Notes under the pieces: generated by a model | Database searches by the model: none | The model's input: the letters and a program-made list of their open reading frames with translations, nothing else | What the model was told of the DNA's origin: nothing | Part shown: in pieces, positions 1-6,295 of the stretch | Layout of the letters: every line of letters starts with the position of its first letter | Position numbering within the stretch: the stretch's first letter is position 1 | Program-made: the position numbers and the translations under genes | Source: an uncultured Alphaproteobacteria bacterium | GTDB taxonomy: Bacteria > Pseudomonadota > Alphaproteobacteria > Micavibrionales > Micavibrionaceae | Length of the DNA: 6,593 bases | Reading direction: 5' to 3' | Assembly (NCBI GenBank): GCA_937128575.1 | Contig: CAKZMN010000247.1 | Span: 1-6,593 of the forward strand

Positions 1-995
1 CCAGCGGAAATAACCTACAAAATGTCAGTGCCTCTATTCCACTTGGTACATTCACCTGCGTGACCGGCGTATCTGGATCAGGTAAATCCAGCTTTACGAT
101 TGATACTTTATATAAGGCAGCCAGCCGCACATTGATGAAATCTCGTCAGGATCCCCTGCCCTACAAAGAAATTAAGGGCCTCGAATTTATTGATAAAATC
201 ATCGATATCGACCAGAGCCCTATTGGGCGCACCCCGCGCTCCAACCCCGCGACCTATACGGGCGCGTTTGGCCCTATCCGCGACTGGTTTGCTGGACTGC
301 CTGAATCAAAGGCCAGAGGGTATAAGCCTGGGCGCTTTAGCTTCAATGTTAAGGGCGGCCGATGCGAGTCATGCCGCGGTGACGGCGTTATAAAAATCGA
401 GATGCATTTCCTGCCTGATGTTTACGTGACGTGCGAGACCTGTAAGGGCAAGCGCTATAACCGCGAGACATTGGAAGTTAAGTATAAAGACAAATCCATC
501 GCCGATATTTTGGATATGACCGTCGATGAGGCCGCTGATTTCTTTAAGGCTGTCCCGTCCATTCGCGACAAAATGGAAACGCTAAAGGCGGTTGGACTTA
601 CCTATATTAAGGTCGGGCAGCAAGCCACCACCCTATCCGGCGGTGAAGCGCAGCGCGTTAAGCTATCGAAGGAGCTATCGAAACGCTCCACCGGTAAGAC
701 GCTCTACATTCTTGATGAACCAACAACCGGTCTTCACTTCCATGACGTTAAAAAACTGATGGAGGTTCTTCATACCCTGGTTGATCAAGGCAATAGTGTT
801 GTCGTGATTGAGCATAATTTGGACGTCATCAAAACCGCCGACCACATCATAGACATTGGCCCCGAGGGCGGTCATAAGGGCGGGCGCATCCTAGCCACCG
901 GAACGCCAGAAGATATTGCGGCGGTAAAAGAGAGCTATACAGGTGAATATTTGAAACCGATTCTGGATGCAAAAAAGAAGTCAGAAGCAGCCTAG
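1..995 (+). CDS. uvrA: UvrA excinuclease ABC subunit A, C-terminal third (5' truncated by window)
   Basis: UvrA is the damage-recognition ATPase of nucleotide excision repair; it acts as a dimer and loads UvrB onto DNA. The reading frame is open from base 3 with no stop and enters inside the second ABC ATPase module, so the gene begins outside the window. In order it shows a Walker A motif GVSGSGKSS (66-92), the C-terminal zinc module CxxC-19-CxxC (363-443) followed by [15 protein letters not shown], the ABC signature LSGGEAQ (633-653), Walker [13 protein letters not shown] (from 702) and the H-loop histidine in VIEHNLD (813-815). All key ATPase and zinc residues are present and the C-terminus (EYLKPILD plus a short charged tail) is normal. 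About 331 codons are visible of a family length near 940. A GTG at 60-62 is internal valine, not a start. No convincing terminator follows. The wording of the signature region ([23 protein letters not shown]) resembles alphaproteobacterial UvrA, from memory. Confidence 0.97.
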   Translation, partial: SGNNLQNVSASIPLGTFTCVTGVSGSGKSSFTIDTLYKAASRTLMKSRQDPLPYKEIKGLEFIDKIIDIDQSPIGRTPRSNPATYTGAFGPIRDWFAGLPESKARGYKPGRFSFNVKGGRCESCRGDGVIKIEMHFLPDVYVTCETCKGKRYNRETLEVKYKDKSIADILDMTVDEAADFFKAVPSIRDKMETLKAVGLTYIKVGQQATTLSGGEAQRVKLSKELSKRSTGKTLYILDEPTTGLHFHDVKKLMEVLHTLVDQGNSVVVIEHNLDVIKTADHIIDIGPEGGHKGGRILATGTPEDIAAVKESYTGEYLKPILDAKKKSEAA

Positions 996-1051
996 GTATA
1001 GCCATAATAAAAATCTAATTCTTTGATATTAAACACTTATTTTTCAAAAGT

Positions 1052-1079
1052 TTGTTAATTATTAAAAATGTGTTAATAT
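1052..1079 (+). promoter_or_regulatory. Putative sigma70-type promoter for the 96-aa membrane protein gene
   Basis: A TTGTTA (1052-1057, four of six matches to the -35 consensus) is separated by 16 nt from TAATAT (1074-1079, four of six matches to the -10). It lies about 57 bp upstream of the start codon at 1137 in the very AT-rich gap after uvrA. No other credible promoter is seen for this gene, but the AT richness makes chance matches easy. Confidence 0.35.
1062..1076. promoter_or_regulatory. Candidate CtrA-type box, TTAA-N7-TTAA
   Basis: The sequence reads TTAA (1062-1065), seven bases, TTAA (1073-1076), which matches the full TTAA-N7-TTAA consensus of the alphaproteobacterial cell-cycle regulator CtrA. 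It overlaps the proposed -10 element, so binding there could affect transcription of the small membrane protein gene. Two further TTAA tetranucleotides lie at 1029-1032 and 1055-1058. The assignment depends on the organism being an alphaproteobacterium, and the AT-rich background raises the odds of coincidence. Confidence 0.3.
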
Positions 1080-1125
1080 CTGTTCATACAAAAAATAAGA
1101 AACGAATTTAGATTTTAACGGTAAT

Positions 1126-1130
1126 GGAGA
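1126..1130 (+). promoter_or_regulatory. Ribosome binding site GGAGA for the 96-aa protein
   Basis: GGAGA ends 6 nt before the ATG at 1137. It is the strongest Shine-Dalgarno match in front of any gene in this window. It supports both the reality of the small gene and the choice of this ATG. Confidence 0.7.
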
Positions 1131-1136
1131 ATATCT

Positions 1137-1427
1137 ATGGCGGATGTCGCTGAAACAGCAAAAGGTGCGCTTAGTACCACCTTTAATGTAGCAAAAAAAT
1201 TTGCAATCCCTGTTATCGCTGGCATTGCGATTTTTAGTGGTGTAGCACTGATAGACGGCGGTTCATCAACCATGGCGGCGCTTTCACAGTCAGGCGAGGC
1301 TGTCACATTATCAAATGCATTTAATGTTCCAGCAGAAGGGCTAAAAGAAGCAGCTGTTCATTTGTCCGATGCAGCGAGCTGGAGCGCAGAGCAACTTGCC
1401 CAAATTTCTGCACCAACAACTAGCTAA
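1137..1427 (+). CDS. Small single-pass membrane protein, unrecognised (96 aa)
   Basis: I do not recognise this protein. The start has a good GGAGA ribosome binding site and a private AT-rich upstream region, which argues for a real gene despite its size. The N-terminal ~21 residues are mildly amphipathic and end in KK. Residues 22-39 (FAIPVIAGIAIFSGVALI) form one hydrophobic segment long enough to cross the membrane, and the positive charges before it predict N-in orientation. The remaining ~55 residues are rich in Ala and Ser, end in TTS, and include a likely amphipathic helix around 67-91 (GLKEAAVHLSDAASW...). There is no clear signal-peptidase site, no cysteine and no lipobox. It could be an anchored helical protein with a periplasmic tail. 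The gene's 3' end overlaps the convergent pyrC by 8 bp, and uvrA lies 141 bp upstream on the same strand, too far for obvious coupling. Function is unknown. Confidence 0.72.
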   Translation: MADVAETAKGALSTTFNVAKKFAIPVIAGIAIFSGVALIDGGSSTMAALSQSGEAVTLSNAFNVPAEGLKEAAVHLSDAASWSAEQLAQISAPTTS

Positions 1428-2514
1428 TTTTCCAGCTAATCTGATCATTGCCTAACCCCATCGGTAGAGGGATAACTTCCTGATCACCGATTTTAAGCGC
1501 CTCAAGTTTTTGTGGCGCTTTTTCTATTGTGAAAGTTTCCGTTGGAATGTCTAAACCATAGAAATTGGGGCCATTTAGGCATAGGAAGTTTTTAAACGCT
1601 TCCACGCCCTGCTCGCTTCCCAGATCAATACCCGCTTCTTCGAACCCTTGTGCGTATAATTGCGGGGCGATGCCGCCGGTGTAACATCCCGCCGCGCATC
1701 CGCATTCTGTCATTTTTGTTGTGTGCGGCGCGCTGTCGGTTCCGGCGAAGAACTTTGTGTTTGATGCATTTGTTGCAGCGGCGCGCAAGGCGGCGCGGTC
1801 TTCGCCGAATTTAAGCAGCGGCAAACAATAGAGATGATATTTCAAACCCTGTAGCAAATCCCCAACAGTATAGAGCAAATGTTGCGGCGTGATGGTGGCG
1901 CCGACGGTGTCCGGAGCGGCGGATATAAAGTCGACGGCAACCTTGGTGGTCACGTGCTCTCCCACAATTTTTAGATCAGTAAAGGCATCAAGAATATGCG
2001 GCAAGCGCTCCTTGTAGAAATGCTCTTCCGCGTTGCTTTCGCGGGCGAAATATTCAGACGCCTCCATGCCGTGTTCTTCCCCATGAATACACAGAACAAC
2101 GCCCGCATCGCGCATGGCTTCGAACACGCCATTTTCAATGAACTCCATAAATGGATAGCCAAATTCCGCGCCCGTTGTGCCGTGGGGCGGATAATATTTA
2201 CAGGCGCGCAGCAAACCAGATTTTGCGCCCTCTTCAATCATTTTTGCGGTTGTGTCCTGCGTTAGATATAGAGGCACAATGAAATCATCAAACTTATATC
2301 CGCCTGCGGCCTTAATGGCCTCGCTGTAATATTCTATGCTTGTATATGGCAGGCCATCAGCCTTAAAAACCTTGCCCACGGGCGGCTTCGTATTGGGCAT
2401 GGCCAGCACACCCGCGCAGCCCATTTTAAGCGCATCATCAATTAATGGCCCCAGCATTTCATCCTGACGTAAATGCGTATGAAGGTCGTACCATTTGGGA
2501 AGTTCTAAGCGCAT
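1420..2514 (-). CDS. pyrC: Dihydroorotase, class II (PyrC), 364 aa
   Basis: This cytoplasmic zinc amidohydrolase interconverts carbamoyl-aspartate and dihydroorotate, the third step of de novo pyrimidine synthesis. The class II (E. coli PyrC-like, 348 aa) pattern is complete: DLHTHLR with metal ligands His12 and His14 and substrate-binding Arg16; MPNTKPP with Asn41; the lysine expected to be carboxylated, Lys106 in CKYYPPHGTT; the flexible-loop pair Thr113/Thr114; ligand His144 (IHGEEHG); ligand His187 (GEHVTTK); and catalytic Asp260 in GTDSAPH. These match E. coli His16/His18, Lys102, Thr109/Thr110, His139, His177 and Asp250 with consistent spacing. The cysteine-rich ECGCAAGCY segment and NGPNFYGL near the C-terminus are also class II hallmarks. 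The ATG at 2514 has an AGGA site 5 nt upstream that overlaps the stop codon of the preceding sulfotransferase gene, so the two are probably co-transcribed and coupled. Its 3' end overlaps the convergent 96-aa gene. It looks intact and functional. Confidence 0.96.
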   Translation of the reverse strand: MRLELPKWYDLHTHLRQDEMLGPLIDDALKMGCAGVLAMPNTKPPVGKVFKADGLPYTSIEYYSEAIKAAGGYKFDDFIVPLYLTQDTTAKMIEEGAKSGLLRACKYYPPHGTTGAEFGYPFMEFIENGVFEAMRDAGVVLCIHGEEHGMEASEYFARESNAEEHFYKERLPHILDAFTDLKIVGEHVTTKVAVDFISAAPDTVGATITPQHLLYTVGDLLQGLKYHLYCLPLLKFGEDRAALRAAATNASNTKFFAGTDSAPHTTKMTECGCAAGCYTGGIAPQLYAQGFEEAGIDLGSEQGVEAFKNFLCLNGPNFYGLDIPTETFTIEKAPQKLEALKIGDQEVIPLPMGLGNDQISWKIS

Positions 2515-2519
2515 TTTAT

Positions 2520-2524
2520 TCCTA
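2520..2524 (-). promoter_or_regulatory. pyrC ribosome binding site overlapping the upstream stop codon
   Basis: On the minus strand TAGGA occupies 2524-2520, 5 nt before the pyrC ATG. Its first three bases are the TAG stop of the sulfotransferase gene (2524-2522). A ribosome ending the upstream gene would therefore sit on the pyrC initiation site, which is the usual layout for translational coupling. Confidence 0.65.
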
Positions 2525-3463
2525 ACATTTTTCCCATTGCGGAATGGGACCGATTATCTTCTCTAGTCTCTGTACTTCACCGCCTAGCTGCTCGTCAAGC
2601 CAATCCCGTTCAAAATCGCTCATACTCAACATGGGGGCATCTGGTTTTTCTTTGCCAAAAAATAAGGTCTTAAGGCCAGCATGCTTAGTAAGATTTATGA
2701 CACTATATAGTTTTCTATCTCTCAAATATTCACATGTTTTTTGCCCAATACCGGCAAGCGTTTTATTATTAGACTTTGTACTAACATTTATTCTCTCATT
2801 TAACCCTTCTGGCACGGGCATATACTCAACCTCAAGAAGGCTACAGAGTTTTCGTACAAATTCATCACGATTATTTTCGAGTTCCTCTTGGAAAATGAAA
2901 TGTATTTTTTTATTAGGAAAAACTTCAAGCCAGCGCTCAATATGATAGGCGTAGCGGCTACTATTTATTATTTGCGGCTCTTGTTCGCAGGCCTGAATCA
3001 AATCACCAGAGACCAAACCATAGCGCGCATAATGACGGTACAAAGAATAGGAGCGCGGCACCGGTTTTCGCAAAGGACAAATCAGCGTCACGTTATTACC
3101 GAACATTTCCTTCACGCGCCGCGGGGCATCAGCATGATCGAATGATGTTGTTGTGACCTCTGCTATTAAATCGTGATGGCTCTTAAGGTCGAAATGAGAT
3201 TTGTAAAATTCTGCGCCGCGTGAGCTATGGCGATCAAAAAAGAAAACCTCTTTAACTTTGGATGGCAGGCACACATCACCGCGATGACGACAATAAGCAT
3301 CTAACCATGTTGTTCCGGCGCGTTGCGGACCCATGAACAAAATGAATGGTTTGTTAAAAACGTTATTGATCAAGGTGTAATCTTCTACAATTTTAAATAC
3401 ACATGCATTCAAACGATAATACATTATGCGTGTATAAAAAAGCATAAGATTAAGAAAAGCCAT
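2522..3463 (-). CDS. PAPS-dependent sulfotransferase family protein (313 aa)
   Basis: The protein belongs to the sulfotransferase fold, which moves sulfate from PAPS to hydroxyl or amino groups, often of sugars. Both cofactor motifs are visible: the 5'-phosphosulfate loop MGPQRAGTTWL (44-54, PxRxGTTWL type) and the 3'-phosphate site LRKPVPRSYSLYRHY (131-145), with Arg132 and Ser140 aligning with the conserved Arg and Ser. Between them, KVKEVFFFDRH (69-79) resembles the segment carrying the catalytic acid in heparan-sulfate N-sulfotransferase-like enzymes, and YAYHIERWLEVFP (171-183) is a typical family block. The substrate cannot be read from sequence; surface polysaccharide is inferred from the neighbours. 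The start is uncertain: ATG at 3463 has no Shine-Dalgarno match, and the ~35 residues before the PAPS loop are poorly typed. Later ATGs at codons 7 and 14 or TTG at codon 31 are possible. By eye the gene is more AT-rich than pyrC. It heads an operon with pyrC. Confidence 0.88.
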   Translation of the reverse strand: MAFLNLMLFYTRIMYYRLNACVFKIVEDYTLINNVFNKPFILFMGPQRAGTTWLDAYCRHRGDVCLPSKVKEVFFFDRHSSRGAEFYKSHFDLKSHHDLIAEVTTTSFDHADAPRRVKEMFGNNVTLICPLRKPVPRSYSLYRHYARYGLVSGDLIQACEQEPQIINSSRYAYHIERWLEVFPNKKIHFIFQEELENNRDEFVRKLCSLLEVEYMPVPEGLNERINVSTKSNNKTLAGIGQKTCEYLRDRKLYSVINLTKHAGLKTLFFGKEKPDAPMLSMSDFERDWLDEQLGGEVQRLEKIIGPIPQWEKC

Positions 3464-3484
3464 ATAAAGACTGAGGCTTTTTCT

Positions 3485-3492
3485 CTTATACT
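3485..3492. promoter_or_regulatory. Overlapping divergent -10 elements between sulfotransferase and barrel genes
   Basis: The 70-bp gap contains CTTATACT. Read on the plus strand it gives TATACT (3487-3492), and on the minus strand TATAAG (3490-3485); each matches five of six -10 bases. Predicted start sites fall about 35 nt before the barrel gene's ATG and about 15 nt before the sulfotransferase's ATG. No good -35 box is visible for either direction, so the call is tentative. Confidence 0.35.
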
Positions 3493-3533
3493 GTTTTGAT
3501 AGATTGCTCTCGCATTAATCATTCGATTTTTAT

Positions 3534-4820
3534 ATGAATCCGCTTTTTATTTTATTCACCTTACTTATTTTTTACGCCGCGCCTGCGCAGGCGCAAAATG
3601 TGTTAAAGGCAGAGCAAGAGCTCTATAAAATTCCAGTTGGCGAGCGTATTCACCCAGAGCTGCAGGCAGATGGCTTAGCAAGCCGCGGTTTTATTTATAA
3701 ACCTAGACTAAATATAACTGGCGCATATGACAGCAATGTACGCGGCCTGAAAAACCAAGATGATTCTGATTACAGTCTTTCGGTGAAACCTGAGCTATAT
3801 CTACAGAAAAAATATAACGCTCATATTTTGAATGGATTTTTTGGTGCCGAGCTTAAACGATTTGCAAAGTTGGATGATGAAAATCAAACCAATATCAAAA
3901 GCTACCTGCGCGGGCTTTTTGATATCAATAGTCGGTGGTCAATTCCGGCGCATCTATCCTACAGCTCTCAGGCGCGAAGTCGTGACTTGCCGCAGAGCCA
4001 GGCGATCTCGCAATCACCAGAAAGCGTGCAAAATGTAGAGGGCAGCCTTGGGATCACGCGGCGTTTTAATCGCCTATCCGTTTCGGCCATTTCCAAGGTT
4101 AATGACATCACCCATGGTGACGGCAACGCACTTATTGGCGGCGCGCCGATTATCTATAGCGATCAAGACAGGAAAGTTTTTTCAGGGGCGCTGCGCACGC
4201 GTTATGAATTCTTGCGCGGCTCAGATGGCGCGCCGGAGCACGTCGCCTTTTTCGACTTAAAATATGAAGATCAAAATTATGAGAAGAATGATTTTGTGGC
4301 AGGCACGTTTTCTGGACTGTCTGGTGACAATAAACGCATGGGCATTTTTGGCGGGTTTGAGACGAAATATAAGGGCATCTTATTTGCCAATATAGGGGCC
4401 GGCTTCACCAGCGTTGATTTCAACGATAGCGGCCTTGAAGATACCGACCTATTCACCTTAAACAGTGAGGTGTCATATATGATCACCCCCAAAACCAATT
4501 TGAGCTTTGATGCTTACAGGCAGATTAATCAGAATAATGATTTCATTCAGGGCTTTAAAGATAGCGGCTTTGCGCTCGGCATAGATTACGAAGCGCGGCA
4601 CAATTTATATTTAGGCGCCAAGGCCGGATACGGTCTTTATGATTTCATTGGCAACAGCCGCGAGGATGATAATTATACAAGCAATTTAACGCTTCGATAT
4701 TTGAACAGCCACAAATTAGAAACGCATTTGGGCTACAAATATTTCAAACGCAATAGTTCCGATCAGGCGCAGGATTATGATCGCCATACTATATTGCTGA
4801 GCCTGATCGGAAAGCTTTAG
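3534..4820 (+). CDS. Outer-membrane beta-barrel protein, putative BBP2-type, polysaccharide-associated (428 aa)
   Basis: Residues 1-20 form a Sec signal peptide with a hydrophobic core (LFILFTLLIFYAAP) and an AQA|Q cleavage site after Ala20. Its n-region is unusual in lacking Lys or Arg. After a short linker the mature protein is a long run of alternating polar and hydrophobic strands separated by Asp/Asn-rich turns, such as KPRLNITGAYDSNVRGL (57-73) and the final TILLSLIGKL. The opening strand containing AYDSNVRGL resembles the putative beta-barrel porin 2 family (BBP2_2, Pfam PF10082), whose members often sit in exopolysaccharide clusters; this is recalled, not searched. It would insert in the outer membrane, possibly as an export channel or anchor for a polymer. 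ATG at 3534 is the only reasonable start: an in-frame TAA lies at 3516-3518 and no Shine-Dalgarno match precedes it. It is divergent from the sulfotransferase, and its stop overlaps the facing esterase-like gene by 4 bp. The general barrel call is firm and the family less so. Confidence 0.85.
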   Translation: MNPLFILFTLLIFYAAPAQAQNVLKAEQELYKIPVGERIHPELQADGLASRGFIYKPRLNITGAYDSNVRGLKNQDDSDYSLSVKPELYLQKKYNAHILNGFFGAELKRFAKLDDENQTNIKSYLRGLFDINSRWSIPAHLSYSSQARSRDLPQSQAISQSPESVQNVEGSLGITRRFNRLSVSAISKVNDITHGDGNALIGGAPIIYSDQDRKVFSGALRTRYEFLRGSDGAPEHVAFFDLKYEDQNYEKNDFVAGTFSGLSGDNKRMGIFGGFETKYKGILFANIGAGFTSVDFNDSGLEDTDLFTLNSEVSYMITPKTNLSFDAYRQINQNNDFIQGFKDSGFALGIDYEARHNLYLGAKAGYGLYDFIGNSREDDNYTSNLTLRYLNSHKLETHLGYKYFKRNSSDQAQDYDRHTILLSLIGKL

Positions 4821-6160
4821 GTCAGAGCATTAATCTGCGCTGCGATGTCTGCGCCAACGGATATATATCCGGCCTGATCCAGATGTAGTTCATCCACCGC
4901 CACTGTCGCACCAGCGGCCGAAACATGATGCGCATTACTGTAATAGCTATTGATCTCAGCCTGCGCGGCTTGGATGGCGCTCCAATTGCCCGGCGGGCTA
5001 GATGGTTCATCATGCAGCCCCACAACGATATTGGGCACGCTCACATATTCATCAAAAAGCTGGAGAAGTTTTACAAGCTCGCTCCGATATTGGAACTGTG
5101 AAATTCCTGCATTGGCTGCATCTTTTTCGCCCTGCCACCATGTGCGACTAAACGGCGTCCCATGAAGTGCGCCAATCATTTGCATCAGCACAGCCTGATA
5201 AGCGGGGCCGTTTAATTTGCGCTCCCCCACTACGCCTAAATTCCATGATAGCCAGCGGAAGTTGCCAGTATTATCGACCAGACCCGTATCGCCGCGATCA
5301 ATATGCATGACGGCGACATCCTTATCTGGCTGCGCAGCGGCGATGGCATCGATCTCTACACCGCCGGAGGAGAACACACCATTTTGTGTGAAGTTAGAAA
5401 ATAGCGCGCCGCCGCCATTACTGCTTGATGGATCTTGGTATGAACTATCCAGCGCGCCGTCCTTGGTGATGATTTGCATGCGCGCCAAATTTGTATAAAT
5501 GGCAGGTAATGGGGCCGTGGCTTGCGGGCCCAATGAATTTGATTGCCCCATTTTGAAATGCACGAGGCGGTCACTGTCGTAGCTATAGCTAATGCCAAAA
5601 TCATTATGCCGCCCCAGCGCCTTAATGCTGTAATTCGGCAATCGTTTATTGAAGAATTGGAAGGCACTGATGGGGCGCACAAATGATTGGCTGCCCACAT
5701 AGTTTTGCCCAACGCCCAGCCCAACAGGAACGCCCGCGGGCACATCGATATCTTCGATCTCATACATAATAATGCCGTTAATCGCGATCACCACATCGTC
5801 CTGACGACCAGATAAAATGATGCTCGCCTCCCCCTGCCCCAACAAATAATCATTGGCCGCAAACACATAGGACTGCACGGTGTTATCGCGCTCCACGACT
5901 AGTTGCAGATTAGAGTTGCTGAGGTAGTGCAGGAAAATATAGTTGGTGTTATCGAGCTGCAAATTAAAAAGCTTCTGCGTTGATGCGGGTGCGCCTGTGT
6001 CATCGAACTTCATATAGAACGTCCATTCATCAAATTTCATTCCGGCAGGTGCGACGCTCTGCGCGGATGGGTTTGATAAATCGACCAGCGGCATAGGCAG
6101 CGTAGAATTACCGCCAAACCCCAGACCAAGGCTGGGGCGCGTTATTAGGTTATTACTCAT
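4817..6160 (-). CDS. Two-domain protein: LamG-like domain plus SGNH/sialate-O-acetylesterase-like hydrolase (447 aa)
   Basis: Residues ~42-175 look like a concanavalin A/LamG jelly roll: WTFYMKFDD, IFLHYLSNSNLQLVVE, a repeat of short beta strands, VVIAINGIIM, then ISAFQFFNKRLPN. Such domains bind carbohydrate. Residues ~198-445 carry the SGNH esterase set seen in sialate O-acetylesterase-like (SASA, PF03629; CE6-like) enzymes: FKMGQSNSLG with nucleophile Ser207, an RGDTGL block (289-294) where RGGTSL is usual, WWQGEKDA (341-348), and DELHLDQAGY with Asp423 and His426 completing the triad. The expected activity is removal of O-acetyl groups from a polysaccharide. There is no signal peptide or membrane segment, which is odd for an enzyme of extracellular glycans; release by another route, or a phage tail-fibre-like origin, is possible. 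The ATG at 6160 has only a weak AGAGA upstream. An intrinsic terminator ends 32 bp before the start. Its 3' end overlaps the barrel gene by 4 bp. Confidence 0.85.
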   Translation of the reverse strand: MSNNLITRPSLGLGFGGNSTLPMPLVDLSNPSAQSVAPAGMKFDEWTFYMKFDDTGAPASTQKLFNLQLDNTNYIFLHYLSNSNLQLVVERDNTVQSYVFAANDYLLGQGEASIILSGRQDDVVIAINGIIMYEIEDIDVPAGVPVGLGVGQNYVGSQSFVRPISAFQFFNKRLPNYSIKALGRHNDFGISYSYDSDRLVHFKMGQSNSLGPQATAPLPAIYTNLARMQIITKDGALDSSYQDPSSSNGGGALFSNFTQNGVFSSGGVEIDAIAAAQPDKDVAVMHIDRGDTGLVDNTGNFRWLSWNLGVVGERKLNGPAYQAVLMQMIGALHGTPFSRTWWQGEKDAANAGISQFQYRSELVKLLQLFDEYVSVPNIVVGLHDEPSSPPGNWSAIQAAQAEINSYYSNAHHVSAAGATVAVDELHLDQAGYISVGADIAAQINALT

Positions 6161-6192
6161 GGGGATCTCTTTCGGTTCATATGCCTAAACGT

Positions 6193-6223
6193 AAAAACCC
6201 CCTTTCACTTCAAAGAAAGGAGG
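6193..6223 (-). terminator. Rho-independent terminator, minus strand
   Basis: On the minus strand CCTCCTTTC (6223-6215) pairs with GAAAGGGGG (6206-6198), nine pairs including one T-G wobble, around an 8-nt loop. It is followed at once by five T residues (6197-6193). The plus strand has no T run after the stem, so it works in one direction. It lies about 70 bp after the polymerase-like gene and should end that transcript before the esterase-like gene. Confidence 0.85.
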
Positions 6224-6295
6224 CTCTAGATAGACCGGTTGCGTTTTGTTGATTGCAACATAACAAAAAACTAAGAACAAATCAAGAACATATAT

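Noticed and set aside
60..62. GTG as a start codon for a 311-aa protein
   Set aside because: The frame is open to base 3 and the preceding residues ([18 protein letters not shown]) are normal UvrA sequence leading into Walker A, so the gene simply begins outside the window.
1021..1056. Possible uvrA terminator (CTTTGA / TCAAAAG followed by TTTGTT)
   Set aside because: The stem is short, AT-rich and needs a bulge, the loop is about 18 nt, and the T run is broken.
1115..1306. 63-aa minus-strand frame antisense to the small membrane protein gene
   Set aside because: It has no ribosome site or recognisable protein features, and the plus-strand gene explains the region better.
2544..2945. 133-aa plus-strand frame opposite the sulfotransferase
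   Set aside because: It is rich in Ser and Phe with no motif, and lies antisense to clear sulfotransferase sequence.
5217..5498. 93-aa plus-strand frame opposite the esterase-like gene
   Set aside because: It is antisense to conserved SGNH sequence, with no ribosome site or domain.
5356..5763. 135-aa minus-strand frame inside the esterase-like gene
   Set aside because: It is an alternate frame of a gene whose LamG and SGNH motifs are intact in the main frame; its composition (many Arg, Trp, Cys) is typical of a shadow.
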